Positions 45,965 to 55,771 are shown, counted from the first letter of the stretch. The stretch: 64,000 nucleotides of DNA from Anaerolineaceae bacterium (GCA_020634115.1 JACKCH010000014.1:186001-250000), one strand, 5' to 3'. The notes: generated by a model from the letters alone, not told the origin. A program made the numbers and translations.

Positions 45965-47434
45965 ATGACTACCCCGACGATGCCAACCAACCAGGACTTC
46001 GCGACTGAAGTTCGAACCGACCGGCTCGGGTTGCTCTGGAAAGTAACGCTGATCATTTTTGTAAACGCTCTCTGGTTGCTATTCAGCTTCGGGGCGTTGC
46101 AAAGGGTTGACCTGGGCCGTCCGGGGCTGGTATTTCTGAGTGTGATTTTCGGTTGCCTGGGTGCGCGGTTTTTCTTGCACCGAAACCGCTTTCGATTTGC
46201 TGTATGGGTGTATGCCCTGGGGGGAACGATTGGCATCGGGATCGTCCTGGCGGGTCTGGATCCGGTTGCACTTCAACTTGTGCCATTTGTCTTCCCGGTG
46301 ATTGTGTTTATTGTCGGGCTGCTGATCTCACCGTCAGCGACTTTTGTCCTCGCCGTTATCAGCTCCGCAGTGATTATCATCGTTCCGTATCTGGCACAAG
46401 GAAACATGGATTTCCTGGGGGTACACCAGATTTTTGCCGTCATCCTGACATTTGTCAGCGCTACCCTGGCCGCACTGAGCAGCGGTGAACTTTTCGCGGT
46501 GACCGAATGGGCGCTGGCAAATTACCAGAAAGAACGTAAGACGACTCAGGCGCTTTTTGATAACCGCCAACTCCTGGAACGAACGCTGCTGCGCACGCAA
46601 GCGCTCTCCGAACAGCTTCAGGAGACAAACCAGCAGTTGGAGTTCGCCCGCGCCGCCGCTGAGGAGGCCAAACACTATCGCGGCCAGTTTCTAGCCAATA
46701 TGAGCCATGAGCTACGGACTCCGCTCAATGCGATTATTGGCTTTAGTGAAACCATGCTCAGTTTCCCATCCATGTACGATGGTGTGGGGTTGCCTAACGC
46801 CTATCAGAGTGACCTGGGGCAGATTCACAGCAGCGGACGGCAACTTCTCAGCCTGATTAATGATATCCTCGACCTGTCGCGGGTGGATGCCGGGAAACTG
46901 GATATGCGTTCCGAGCGGGTTCAGATTGAGCCGGTGGTCAAAATGGTACTGGCTACTGCAGCCGGCCTGGTAAGCAGCAAGCCGGTCAACCTGGAAAAAG
47001 ACATCGCGGATGACCTCCCTGACCTGCTGGCCGACGAAGCCCGTGTACGCCAGGTACTTCTCAACCTATACAGCAACGCTGCCAAATTCACCGATTCCGG
47101 CTCGATCACACTGATTATCCGTCCTGATGGTGATGGGGTGCGGTTGAGCGTCAAGGATACCGGTGCGGGCATTGATCCCAAGAACCATGGCCTGATTTTC
47201 GAGGAATTCAAACAGGCCGAATCCATTGGACGTGATCCGCGTTCTGGCGCGGGGCTGGGGCTTGCAATTTCCCGCCAGTTACTGACCCTGATGGATGGGC
47301 GTATCTGGGTTGAGAGTGAAGTGGGCAAGGGCAGCACTTTTCATATCTGGCTGCCACGCTACCCGGATGCGCTGGATACCAAACCACGTCCTTTATTGAT
47401 CCCGAATCCAACCGCCCAGAAAAGCGAGGGTTAA
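45965..47434 (+). CDS. Membrane sensor histidine kinase
   Basis: A 489-residue kinase with about six N-terminal membrane segments (LIIFVNALWLLFSFGALQ to VILTFVSATLAALSSG), a coiled linker (residues 185-235) and a HisKA/HATPase core: H-box FLANMSHELRTPLNAIIGF with His248, N-box LLNLYSNAAKFTDSG, G-boxes DTGAGIDPKNHG and GAGLGLAISRQLL. It has no outside sensor domain, so the signal is probably sensed in the membrane. GAGGGGAG precedes the ATG. A receiver gene starts 2 bases after its stop and is the likely partner. Confidence 0.93.
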   Translation: MTTPTMPTNQDFATEVRTDRLGLLWKVTLIIFVNALWLLFSFGALQRVDLGRPGLVFLSVIFGCLGARFFLHRNRFRFAVWVYALGGTIGIGIVLAGLDPVALQLVPFVFPVIVFIVGLLISPSATFVLAVISSAVIIIVPYLAQGNMDFLGVHQIFAVILTFVSATLAALSSGELFAVTEWALANYQKERKTTQALFDNRQLLERTLLRTQALSEQLQETNQQLEFARAAAEEAKHYRGQFLANMSHELRTPLNAIIGFSETMLSFPSMYDGVGLPNAYQSDLGQIHSSGRQLLSLINDILDLSRVDAGKLDMRSERVQIEPVVKMVLATAAGLVSSKPVNLEKDIADDLPDLLADEARVRQVLLNLYSNAAKFTDSGSITLIIRPDGDGVRLSVKDTGAGIDPKNHGLIFEEFKQAESIGRDPRSGAGLGLAISRQLLTLMDGRIWVESEVGKGSTFHIWLPRYPDALDTKPRPLLIPNPTAQKSEG

Positions 47435-47436
47435 GC

Positions 47437-48138
47437 GTGCGCATTTTATATGTAGAAGACAACCCAGCGAATGTATCCCTGGTCAATCGGGTGGCACGTA
47501 TTGGCAATCATAGTGTGATCACGTACACCAGTGGCACAGATGCGTTGGATAACTTCGAGTCCGATAAGCCGGATATTGTCCTTATGGACATCCAGTTGAA
47601 CGGACCATTGAATGGGCTGGAAGCTGTGCAGAAGTTGCGGGCGGATGGTCACAAACTCCCAATCATCGCCGTGACCGCTTACGCAATGGTGGGCGACAAA
47701 GAGCGCTGCATGGCAGCAGGCTGTGATGGCTATCTCGCCAAGCCCCTGCCAGTTTCAGAGTTGGTATCACTCTTTGAGAAATATGCTGCCCAAATTACCC
47801 CGCCGTCGTCTCCCAAGCGGAAAACATCAACCGCAGAGCTAGAAGCCGTATTTATTCCGAAATCGACAGAAAAAGATCAGACTTCGGAAATGCTGCCCGC
47901 CTTCCCCCTACCCCCGTTGCCTACCGCTCCGGCACAGGCAGAGCAATCAACTGATGTGCAAACGCCAGCAGTGAAACCTGTATCAGAGACACCGACAGAA
48001 GAACCGATATCACAGGCCGCGCAAACACCCGAATCGCCCCCGGACGAAGCGGCAGCGCAAACAGTGAAACCCGTACCAAAATCAGATAGCATACCGCCGC
48101 AGCCATCGGATTCTTCGACCAACAAGCCAGAATCATGA
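47437..48138 (+). CDS. Single-domain response regulator with a Pro-rich tail
   Basis: A 233-residue protein. Residues 1-120 form a receiver with Glu7/Asp8, phospho-Asp51 (IVLMDIQLNG), Thr80 and Lys102 (GYLAKPLP). The remaining 110 residues are Pro/Thr/Glu-rich and unfolded-looking, with no output domain. It sits 2 bases after the histidine kinase gene and starts with GTG (GAGGG upstream), so it is coupled and is the likely phosphate acceptor. It may act by protein contact rather than on DNA. Confidence 0.9.
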   Translation: MRILYVEDNPANVSLVNRVARIGNHSVITYTSGTDALDNFESDKPDIVLMDIQLNGPLNGLEAVQKLRADGHKLPIIAVTAYAMVGDKERCMAAGCDGYLAKPLPVSELVSLFEKYAAQITPPSSPKRKTSTAELEAVFIPKSTEKDQTSEMLPAFPLPPLPTAPAQAEQSTDVQTPAVKPVSETPTEEPISQAAQTPESPPDEAAAQTVKPVPKSDSIPPQPSDSSTNKPES

Positions 48139-48158
48139 TTGGGTTAGATATTTACGTC

Positions 48159-48174
48159 AGGGGATTAATCCCCT
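48159..48174. repeat. Perfect 16-base palindrome between convergent genes
   Basis: AGGGGATTAATCCCCT at 48159-48174, between the receiver gene and the convergent degV gene. It may be a terminator stem or another small intergenic palindrome; no T-run is evident. Confidence 0.5.
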
Positions 48175-48231
48175 AAGCAATAGCGCGGATTTCTGTAGGG
48201 ATATTCAATGACGAATTGAACCACGAACGCG

Positions 48232-49095
48232 CTAAAAATCTCCGGCGCACCCGCATAGCGCCAACGCCCCCGGCCCGGTATGGACACCCATAACCGGCGA
48301 CGTAACCGCAATCACGGTTTCTACCGGATGGTACTCCTGGCGGATACGTTCCGCGATTTCATGGGCTAAGTCGAGTGTGCCGCTGTGCATAATGGCGACG
48401 TGCAGCGGTTGGCTGGTATCAAGCTGGCTAAAAAACGTGGTATACATTTTGTCGAGCGCCTGCCGCCGCGTACGGGCCCGTGAGTGCGGTTCGATTTTGC
48501 CTGTCCGGTGGTCAACGTGCAGAAGCGGCTTCAGGTCGAGAATCGTCCCCACCCAGCGGGCCGCCAGACTGATACGCCCACCCTTTTGCAGATATTCGAG
48601 CGTATCTACATACAGCACAGTGCTGGTGTGACTGCGGACTCGTTCAGCAGCAGCGATGATGTCAGCAGCACTGCCCCTCGCGTCCCGAACACGGGCAGCA
48701 GCCAGAAGCTGCCAGCCGAGACTCATCGAATTCGCCTTCGAGTCGACCACATGCACTGGAAAATCCACCATACTCTCCGCCAGACGCGCCGAATTATAGG
48801 TGTTGCTCATCTGTCCGCTGATCGTAAAGATAATCGCTTCCTGGGCGCCGTCGGCCTGCGCCTGCCGAAGCGCCGTGACAAAATCTGCTGGGGACGGCTG
48901 TGATGTGGTCGGATGAACCGGGTCAGAGACCAGCCGCCGGTAAAAATCCTCGGCGTCAATGTCAAACCGGTCACGAAGCGTTTGCGTGCCCCAGATCAGC
49001 TGCAAAGGGACAACCTGAATGGTATACTCAGCGATGATCTCATCCGGCAGATCACAGGTGCTATCCGTGATGATGGCGATTGAATGTGGTGACAT
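48232..49095 (-). CDS. DegV-family fatty-acid-binding protein
   Basis: A 287-residue DegV protein (SIAIITDSTCDLPDEIIAEY, TTSQPSPADFVTAL, then TISGQMSNTYNSARL, VDTLEYLQKGGRISLAA). DegV/FakB proteins bind a fatty acid and present it to the FakA kinase. The YLQKGGRIS and SGQMSNTY segments line the binding site in this family. The frame extends to 49116 only through a TTG; the ATG at 49095 is the natural start. No fakA is in the window. Confidence 0.9.
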   Translation of the reverse strand: MSPHSIAIITDSTCDLPDEIIAEYTIQVVPLQLIWGTQTLRDRFDIDAEDFYRRLVSDPVHPTTSQPSPADFVTALRQAQADGAQEAIIFTISGQMSNTYNSARLAESMVDFPVHVVDSKANSMSLGWQLLAAARVRDARGSAADIIAAAERVRSHTSTVLYVDTLEYLQKGGRISLAARWVGTILDLKPLLHVDHRTGKIEPHSRARTRRQALDKMYTTFFSQLDTSQPLHVAIMHSGTLDLAHEIAERIRQEYHPVETVIAVTSPVMGVHTGPGALALCGCAGDF

Positions 49096-49176
49096 AATTT
49101 TCCGTGTCCCATACAACTATTTTACACAGTAACTATACAATAATTGTTCAAAATGTCAAGGTAATCTGTACAGAAA

Positions 49177-49566
49177 ATGATGAATCCGACGCTCACTCCA
49201 CAAATCCAGCAGGCGCTCGCTAGTGAACGCTTGATAGACATCACCACCACCGGGCGCGTCACCGGCCAGCAGCATCGCATCGAAATCTTCTTCCATAATA
49301 TAGATGGCAGGCTATACATCACCGGCAAACCAGGCAAGCGCCGCCAATGGTACGAGAATCTACGGGTGAACCCGTCTCTTACGTTTCACCTCAAGCAGAG
49401 TGTGACCGCCGACCTGCCCGCTCAGGCGACGCCGATACTCGATGAAGCGGAAAGGCGGCGTGTTCTGGCGGCGATCCTGGCCGGAATGCCCGATCATGAT
49501 GGCGAACTGGAGGCGTGGGTCGCAGGCAGCCCATTGGTGCAGGTGGACATCATCGGGATGCAATAA
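49177..49566 (+). CDS. F420-type nitroreductase/quinone reductase family protein (DDN-like)
   Basis: A 129-residue protein of the PNPOx-like split barrel DDN family: LIDITTTGRVTGQQHRIEIF, YITGKPGKRRQWYENLRVNP, then FHLKQSVTADLPAQ. Relatives bind deazaflavin F420 or flavin and reduce quinones or nitro compounds; the GKPGKRRQWYENL segment is the cofactor-phosphate region. Two in-frame ATGs begin the gene. It is divergent from degV and ends in front of a hairpin. Confidence 0.75.
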   Translation: MMNPTLTPQIQQALASERLIDITTTGRVTGQQHRIEIFFHNIDGRLYITGKPGKRRQWYENLRVNPSLTFHLKQSVTADLPAQATPILDEAERRRVLAAILAGMPDHDGELEAWVAGSPLVQVDIIGMQ

Positions 49567-49584
49567 AAAAGCCCGTTTCCGGGC
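49565..49584 (-). terminator. Intrinsic terminator for the minus-strand VIT/VWA gene
   Basis: GCCCG and CGGGC flank TTTC (49571-49584). On the minus strand the stem is followed by six T's (49565-49570). Confidence 0.65.
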
Positions 49585-49615
49585 AATGATAGATACTGTA
49601 TGGGATATTTTCGGT

Positions 49616-49683
49616 GGGCGACCACACCGGATCGCCCTACGATTCACAACGGTTTTGTAGGGGCACAAACATTATGCCCCTAC
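49616..49683. repeat. Paired palindromes, second copy
   Basis: GGGCGA (49616-49621)/TCGCCC (49632-49637) ends in TAC; GTAGGGGCA (49657-49665)/TGCCCCTAC (49675-49683) begins 17 bases later. The two stems face each other as in the 37.7 kb copy. Confidence 0.65.
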
Positions 49684-49699
49684 CGGGAATTTCCGGGAA

Positions 49700-51982
49700 T
49701 TACTCGCTCACCACCTCATAGGCCACGCCGTCCCACACCACGATAACGCGCTCACCGATGGCGAAGTAGTCCGCCAGTTCCGGCACGCTATCCAGCAGCG
49801 CGAAGTAGCCGTCGCTCAGAAAAACCACCGGCTGCGTCTGCATGGTATCCGGCTCGAAGGTCGTATCCGTCCACACGCCGTTTTGCAGGATGAACGTCTT
49901 GCTGTTCACGGTCTGGATGGGATTCACCGCCCGGTTCTCAATCGAATACCCTTCACCGTCAGCCACGCCGCCCACAATCCCACCGGGCGTCATCGTCCCT
50001 AACGGAGTTGCTGTCATTGCCAACATCGGTTGATTTGCCGGGGCGGGCGCTTCGGCGTTAGCGAACCCACCAACAAAATCGGCGGCATCCACCGCACCGG
50101 CGCCGCTGCTGGTAGTCGACAGTTCTTCCGCTTCCTGCCGGAAGGTGTTGGCGGCGCGTTCACGCCCCTGCTGGGTCAGAATGTCATCTTCCTCAATCAG
50201 GAAGCTGGTGTAAGGGGTGATGATGCCGTAGCGCACACTCAGCCGCACCACACTGTCTACCAGTTCCGGGTTTTCCCCATTCAGACGAATGGTGTTCAAC
50301 AGATCACCAATCCGGCGGGTCGCCCACAAACGGGCGATGAAGGCATCGCCACCTGCCCGACCAGGGAAACTCAGGTTACTGTAGACATAGGTCTGTTCAC
50401 CGCCGTTGACCTTACCACGCAGTGTGATCGTGGTGTTATCCAGACTACCCCGGTAGCGCCCGACCAGGGTCAACTGCGTCCCGGCGAACAGATCCGGCAG
50501 CGGTTGGGCCGGATACATATCCTGGGTATTCACGCCGCCCATATCGAGTGTCACATCGGTCAGCACCGGGGCGCTGATCTTGTTGTACAGTCCGGCGACT
50601 TCTTCATCAATCCGTTCGGTGGGGCGCACATACGACCCCGCGCCGCGATGGTCGCGCACGATAGCGTCCAGCAGGAAGGTGTCCACGTCATCGCCTACGC
50701 CGAAGGTGAAAATACGGACGTTCGGTCTGGCTGTGGCTTCCAGGTTCTTGAGGATGGCATCGGTTTCGACTTCACCTTCCGTCGCAAGGCCATCTGTCAG
50801 GAACAGGATGGTCGTCGGGCGTTCGGCGTCGGCCATACCGATTGCAGTGGTCAGTGCGCCGTTGATGTCCGTACCGCCAATGGCTTCCTGCGTGCGCACC
50901 CAGTCTACCGCGTCGCGCACCTGTGCCGGAGACTCCATTTGGGTACTGTAGGTACGCCAGCCGGTGCTGAACAACACCAGGTTAAAACGGTCTTCCGGGT
51001 TCAGGTGTTCCAGCACGTATTCCGCAGCCGTCCGCGCCTGATCCCATTTGTCGCCAAACATGCTGCCTGACTGGTCGAGAACCACAATCACATCTTTGGG
51101 GATCACCTGGTTTTCCGGCAGCGTGACCGGCGGCTGCACCAACAGCATGAAGAACCCATCTTCGCTGGCGCTTTCGCGGTAAGTGATGAGGTTGACGTTA
51201 ATCGTCTCATTGGCGATGCCGTAGTACAGGCTGAAGTCATCTCCTGGCACATACTGACCGGACTCGAAGCCCACACGGAAAGTGTTATTGGCGTCATCGC
51301 GGCTGATCGCCACCGGGTGACTGGGCGAATAGATATTGCTGATCGGGTCGTTGCTGCGGGCGTTCACGCTGATGCTCAGTTCTTCCACCGGGCGCGGCGT
51401 CAGCAGGTTCGTCACCTTCAACGGATAGACGTAGTGGATCAGGCCGTTTTCGGCTTCCAGCACCTGCCCATAACTAATCTGAATGCGACGCGATTCGCCG
51501 GGCGGGATGGGGAACACGTTAGCCTGTACCGCGTTCGTGCCAACATATTCCAGCAGCGCCGGGTCGCGGTACTGACGCACGATTTCGTTATAGATGCCGC
51601 GTGCTTCACTCGCCGGGAGGATTTTGGCCTCAATCGGCTGTCCGTTGATGTACATCGTCAGTTGGTCTACCGACGCTTCGGCGGGCAGCGGGAAGATAAA
51701 CGTCCCCTCCGCCAGACCGTTGCCCTCGTTGACAAACTCCAGGTCAACCTGGGTCGTGGCGATTTGATTTTCAATGGTCACGGTGACACGATGATAGTCA
51801 ATCTTCAGCCATTCCGGGTTAGTGAACACACCGCGAATGATGGGCGGCTGCGGACACGGCACAATTACCGGGCAGGTTGATCCCGGCGGGCAGGGCTGCG
51901 GGGTGGGGCATTCGACCTGCGCCTGAACGGGCAGCGCCAGTAACAACAAGAAGAACGGAACCAAATAGAGTAAGCGTTTCAT
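49700..51982 (-). CDS. Secreted VIT + VWA domain protein
   Basis: About 760 residues with a signal peptide (LLYLVPFFLLLLALPVQAQ). A VIT domain (about 60-180; LTMYINGQPIEAKILPASEA, YGQVLEAENGLIHYVYP) is followed by a VWA domain with an intact MIDAS (VVLDQSGSMFGDKWD, GGTDINGALTTA, LFLTDGLA). The C-terminal third is beta-rich and less conserved (VVRLSVRYGIITPYTSFLIE). VIT/VWA proteins resemble inter-alpha-trypsin inhibitor heavy chains and bind matrix or metal; the bacterial role is unknown. AGGGAGG before the ATG fixes 51982. Confidence 0.88.
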   Translation of the reverse strand: MKRLLYLVPFFLLLLALPVQAQVECPTPQPCPPGSTCPVIVPCPQPPIIRGVFTNPEWLKIDYHRVTVTIENQIATTQVDLEFVNEGNGLAEGTFIFPLPAEASVDQLTMYINGQPIEAKILPASEARGIYNEIVRQYRDPALLEYVGTNAVQANVFPIPPGESRRIQISYGQVLEAENGLIHYVYPLKVTNLLTPRPVEELSISVNARSNDPISNIYSPSHPVAISRDDANNTFRVGFESGQYVPGDDFSLYYGIANETINVNLITYRESASEDGFFMLLVQPPVTLPENQVIPKDVIVVLDQSGSMFGDKWDQARTAAEYVLEHLNPEDRFNLVLFSTGWRTYSTQMESPAQVRDAVDWVRTQEAIGGTDINGALTTAIGMADAERPTTILFLTDGLATEGEVETDAILKNLEATARPNVRIFTFGVGDDVDTFLLDAIVRDHRGAGSYVRPTERIDEEVAGLYNKISAPVLTDVTLDMGGVNTQDMYPAQPLPDLFAGTQLTLVGRYRGSLDNTTITLRGKVNGGEQTYVYSNLSFPGRAGGDAFIARLWATRRIGDLLNTIRLNGENPELVDSVVRLSVRYGIITPYTSFLIEEDDILTQQGRERAANTFRQEAEELSTTSSGAGAVDAADFVGGFANAEAPAPANQPMLAMTATPLGTMTPGGIVGGVADGEGYSIENRAVNPIQTVNSKTFILQNGVWTDTTFEPDTMQTQPVVFLSDGYFALLDSVPELADYFAIGERVIVVWDGVAYEVVSE

Positions 51983-52065
51983 GCGGAACCTCCCTAAATG
52001 CACATCGTTGTTACCCTTAAGACGCCGGGGCTGTGGATTTGGTTCCACACAGAGTGGAGTCAATT

Positions 52066-52473
52066 TCAGGAGGGTGTGTGGCAGGTATCCCCCTCACAGA
52101 TGGTGACACCCAACAGCCGGTTAATCCGATAACGATGACGGGCGACCCAGCGATAGGCGCGATCCCCCAACCACGCCATACCCGGCAGGTGCAGCAGCAA
52201 CCAGACCGGATACCCCAACGGGAGTTCCTTCAGTACGCGCCGCATCGCCAGAAAACCACCCAGTAGCGTGCCGTCGGGCGTAACTAGGTGCATCTGCCCC
52301 AGCGCGGCGGCGAAATCCAGGCTGGGGCAGCAGGCATTCGCGGCCTCGCGGTCATGCAGGTCTACGAAGGCCGTTCGCTTCAACCAATCCAGCGCCCGAA
52401 TAATACGTTTGCTCTGCTGGCAGATCACACATTGGCCGTCATACAGGAGGGTCACCGGGGCATTTCTATCCAT
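52066..52473 (-). CDS. DCC-family thiol-disulfide oxidoreductase-like protein (DUF393)
   Basis: A 135-residue protein of the DUF393/DCC family, named for its DxxCxxC motif, here LYDGQCVICQQSKRIIRALD. GCAGG lies before the ATG at 52473; an in-frame TTG at 52479 is less likely. Members resemble thioredoxins; the function is unproved. It shares the strand with, and lies just upstream of, the VIT/VWA gene. Confidence 0.85.
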   Translation of the reverse strand: MDRNAPVTLLYDGQCVICQQSKRIIRALDWLKRTAFVDLHDREAANACCPSLDFAAALGQMHLVTPDGTLLGGFLAMRRVLKELPLGYPVWLLLHLPGMAWLGDRAYRWVARHRYRINRLLGVTICEGDTCHTPS

Positions 52474-52633
52474 TGACAACCTGCTCGCTCACACTATCGC
52501 TGACCTTATTATAGGCCGGTCAATGACAGAATCGCATCAAAATAACCACCACATCGGCTATAATGATTGAAGGTATTCAGGGAAAATTCACCCAACCTGA
52601 CCATATCAGCACAAATCATCGCAGGAACAATGA

Positions 52634-53719
52634 ATGATGCAACAGAAAAAAACAGTCGTGACACGATTGCTACTATTCATCCTGGCCGGACTGATTCTCC
52701 CGCCGCCGCAGACAATGGCACAGGAAATGTCGCCCACACCCCCGCCGCCCACGCTTGAACCTGAAATAGCCTGTTTGCTGGATAGCAATCCGGTCTGGTC
52801 GCCAGATGGTCAGCGCATTGCCTTTGTTTCTGGAAGATCGGGTAACGCGGATATATGGATCATGGATGCCGATGGCACGAATCTCCGAAACGTGACGAAT
52901 ACAAGCGACGTGGAAGAATACAACCTGCTTTGGTCACCAGATGGGAACTGGTTCGCTTTCTTATCGGGACCTTTCGGTATTGCGAATATCTGGGTGATAC
53001 ATCCTGATGGAACGGGGCTTATGAACCTGAGCGAAGGAGATGTAGGGCCTGCGGCAAGTCCAGCCTGGTCACCCGATGGAAAGTATCTTGCGATTCCGCC
53101 CTTGCAAGGTGGTGTTTGGGTGGTCAATATGCAGACTTTTGAGCGAATAAACATCACAACGGCCAATGATGAAGCGTATAAATGGCCGAGTTGGTCGCCA
53201 AATGGACAGCAGATTGCTTTGACAACCTACGACAATGACAGGGTGCTTATCGCTAATGTGGATGGATCAGGCATAACCACATTGAATGATACAAAATTCA
53301 ACATTAGGGCACATTGGTCGCCGGTCAATCAATTCATCCTGGTCATCCATGCAGCCACATTAGGTGGTAGTATGGAAGATTTATGGCTGATAGATAGCGA
53401 TACTTCTGAGATTGTTAATTTGACCGAAGATTATGATGGGGATTACTTCTGGCCCGCATGGTCACTGGATGGCAGCATGATTATTTTCGAATCGAACCTA
53501 GACGGACAAAAGGACATCTGGCGGATGGATGCCGATGGCGGAAATCTGCTTAATCTGACATCGGAAATTGTGGGATCAGTAGGGTTAGCAGCTTGGTCGC
53601 CGGACGGACAGAAGGTCGCGTTCCGTGTCCGTCATGAATCAACCTATACGATCTGGGTCGTGGATGCCGATGGCACGAATCCGATCAACCTTTCAGCCGT
53701 TATCCCCTGCACTGAATAA
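52634..53719 (+). CDS. Secreted TolB-like beta-propeller protein
   Basis: A 361-residue protein with a signal peptide (LLLFILAGLILPPPQTMAQ) and at least six PD40/TolB-type blades, each with a W-S-P-D-G core (PVWSPDGQRIAFVSG, LLWSPDGNWFAFLSG, PAWSPDGKYLAIPPL, AAWSPDGQKVAFRV) and often an IWIMDADGTNL strand. Such propellers bind other proteins or glycans. No catalytic motif is visible. The lipoprotein gene begins 5 bases after its stop. Confidence 0.85.
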   Translation: MMQQKKTVVTRLLLFILAGLILPPPQTMAQEMSPTPPPPTLEPEIACLLDSNPVWSPDGQRIAFVSGRSGNADIWIMDADGTNLRNVTNTSDVEEYNLLWSPDGNWFAFLSGPFGIANIWVIHPDGTGLMNLSEGDVGPAASPAWSPDGKYLAIPPLQGGVWVVNMQTFERINITTANDEAYKWPSWSPNGQQIALTTYDNDRVLIANVDGSGITTLNDTKFNIRAHWSPVNQFILVIHAATLGGSMEDLWLIDSDTSEIVNLTEDYDGDYFWPAWSLDGSMIIFESNLDGQKDIWRMDADGGNLLNLTSEIVGSVGLAAWSPDGQKVAFRVRHESTYTIWVVDADGTNPINLSAVIPCTE

Positions 53720-53723
53720 GGCA

Positions 53724-54383
53724 ATGTTAAAGTCTGCTCACAGAATCGCTTGCCTGGTATGTAAATTCAGCGTATATCCACGATATGTTGCTATTATTTT
53801 CATAGCCTTAATTACTGGATGTTCAACCTTTCCAGATCATCAGCCCTCGCTGAACCAAAATACTTCATCAAACTTCATGTTAGATATTTCCGAAATAGTC
53901 GGAACGAGTTGGGATGCAAGTGAGATTTGGTTACCCGCTGACTTAGCGGATATGAAAGGCGAATCGTCCGCTCTCTTGGCGAATGCTAATCAGTTATTAC
54001 GGCACAAAGACAATTACCTGGCGTTTATTGACTATCGTCTGTTCGAGTATGCAGATAGCGACTCATCAAGTGAACGTTTCCGTATTCAGAAGCAGACAAT
54101 TTTTTATGATTTGAATTCTGCATATAAGTGGGAAACATTAGACATTCAACAATATACGCCAGGGGCGGATGGAATACACGCTGCATGTAAGGACATCAAA
54201 GGAGAAAATGTCGAACAGGATACACGATGCGCATTGATACTAAGATATGACAGATTTATCGTTTATATGAACATTTGGAGAATACGCGATAACCAAGAAT
54301 ACTTATCAATGGAGACTATTTTCGCTATCCTGCGGCGCGTCAATGCAAAGTCTGAGGAAGCCTTACTAGCGAAATTGAACTAA
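53724..54383 (+). CDS. Hypothetical lipoprotein
   Basis: A 219-residue protein with a long hydrophobic leader and a lipobox ending ALITGC at Cys33. The mature part is mixed alpha/beta (LPADLADMKGESSALLANAN, YLAFIDYRLFEYADSDSS, ILRYDRFIVYMNIWRI). I do not recognise the family. The ATG at 53724 follows AAGG. It is 5 bases from the propeller gene and is likely co-transcribed with it. Base composition is clearly AT-richer than the surrounding genes. Confidence 0.65.
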   Translation: MLKSAHRIACLVCKFSVYPRYVAIIFIALITGCSTFPDHQPSLNQNTSSNFMLDISEIVGTSWDASEIWLPADLADMKGESSALLANANQLLRHKDNYLAFIDYRLFEYADSDSSSERFRIQKQTIFYDLNSAYKWETLDIQQYTPGADGIHAACKDIKGENVEQDTRCALILRYDRFIVYMNIWRIRDNQEYLSMETIFAILRRVNAKSEEALLAKLN

Positions 54384-54414
54384 TCTAAAAGTTTTCCTCA
54401 CGCCTCAGCACTAC

Positions 54415-55749
54415 TCACTCCCCCATCGCCGCCAGCAGTTCCTCGCGCGTCGTAATCGTCCGCATGGTGACAATCCAGTCGTAGAGCGAGGGGCTGGCGT
54501 CCAGAACCGCCTGCACCGCCGGGCCAATTGGGTCTTCCCCGCCCGCCCCCGGCGCACCCGACTGATACCCCCCATAAAACGCGAAATACGCCTGGTTCAG
54601 CTTGCGAATCAGGTAGCCATTGGCCGCGAAATCCTCCCGCCGCGCCTCCATATAGGCTTCCGCTGCATCCACCTTCCCTTCCCCTAACAGCGTGTCCACC
54701 TCGCGCCGCGTGATGTCCAACTCTGTGCCGAAGTCAAAGGCGGGCGGCTCGGTAAGCGTGGGGGCAACCTCCCCAGCATCCGGTGCGGGCTGCGGCGGGA
54801 GCAAATCGGGATAGTACCGCGCCAGCACCAGACGACTGACCGCTTTGCCGAAGATGTTGGCCGTGGTCTCGTTGATAATCCGCGCTTCCCCGGCGAACGT
54901 CTCCGCGTCGAAATACGACAGTCCCAGCGGGTAGAAAAACAGGTAATGATGCAGCCACTCGTGCGCGACGGTTTCCAGCGCCCAGGGGATCGACGAAGTT
55001 TCCAGCACCATCGCCGGGTATAGCGCGATGCCCCCCAGCGGCACAATCAGTGAGGACACATCCTGTTGTTCATCAATCGTGTTTTCCAGTTCGGTGATCG
55101 CGTCCACCGGCATCGGGTCGAGGTTGATCGAAATATCAAAACGAATCTGATCCCTGGGAGAAACCACCAGCAGATTCGGCACGCGGGTGAAACGCGCCGC
55201 AATCGGCGGGAGTAGTTGCCCGCCCCATCCAAACCCCTCATCCACCAGCACCGCCGCAATCTGCCCTTCCAGGACCGCTTCGACCAGTGATTGCCGTTCC
55301 TGTAACGACGCCCGCAGGCTATCGCGCTCCGCCCGCATCTCAGCGGTGGCTGTTGCCGGGTCGTTTACGGCGGGGTCGGCATACTGGCGGTTGATTTCCA
55401 CCTCCAACGCTTGCGCCTGTCCCAGGTCGGCCATATACGCGCGGACGGTCTGCACCTGTTCGGCCTCGCCCATGAAAGGATGCAGCCCATAGAGCGTCTG
55501 GTTCACCTTCGCCGCCAGCGCGTCCAGTTCCCAGCTCACATAATCGAATTGGGAGTCTTTCGCCAGCACTGCCACCGCCGTCCAGGGTTCCCACAGTGGC
55601 AGCGTCGAATAGCGCAGCAGCCCAATCATCAGTGCCAACAGGAACGCCCACGCCATGCTGCGTAACAGGCCGCGAATCACCGTTCGTAGCCAGCGGGACG
55701 CCAGCCGGAGGAAACGGTTTGATTTATGAGGAACGGATGGTGGGGTCAT
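54415..55749 (-). CDS. Membrane-anchored protein with a zinc-protease-like HEXXH motif
   Basis: A 444-residue protein with one membrane segment near the start (MAWAFLLALMIGLLRYS). A coiled region follows (residues 130-165). VAHEWLHHYLFFYPLG has HEXXH (HEWLH), and INETTANIFGKAVSR about 40 residues later could give the third zinc ligand, as in gluzincin-like peptidases. I do not recognise a named family. The active domain should face outward. It lies 22 bases after the LCP gene, in the same direction, so a role in envelope maintenance is possible. Confidence 0.65.
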   Translation of the reverse strand: MTPPSVPHKSNRFLRLASRWLRTVIRGLLRSMAWAFLLALMIGLLRYSTLPLWEPWTAVAVLAKDSQFDYVSWELDALAAKVNQTLYGLHPFMGEAEQVQTVRAYMADLGQAQALEVEINRQYADPAVNDPATATAEMRAERDSLRASLQERQSLVEAVLEGQIAAVLVDEGFGWGGQLLPPIAARFTRVPNLLVVSPRDQIRFDISINLDPMPVDAITELENTIDEQQDVSSLIVPLGGIALYPAMVLETSSIPWALETVAHEWLHHYLFFYPLGLSYFDAETFAGEARIINETTANIFGKAVSRLVLARYYPDLLPPQPAPDAGEVAPTLTEPPAFDFGTELDITRREVDTLLGEGKVDAAEAYMEARREDFAANGYLIRKLNQAYFAFYGGYQSGAPGAGGEDPIGPAVQAVLDASPSLYDWIVTMRTITTREELLAAMGE

Positions 55750-55771
55750 GGTGCATGACAGCGAGGGCTAT

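Noticed and set aside
50030..51070. A 346-codon open frame on the plus strand
   Set aside because: Antisense to the VIT/VWA gene, with no recognisable protein features.
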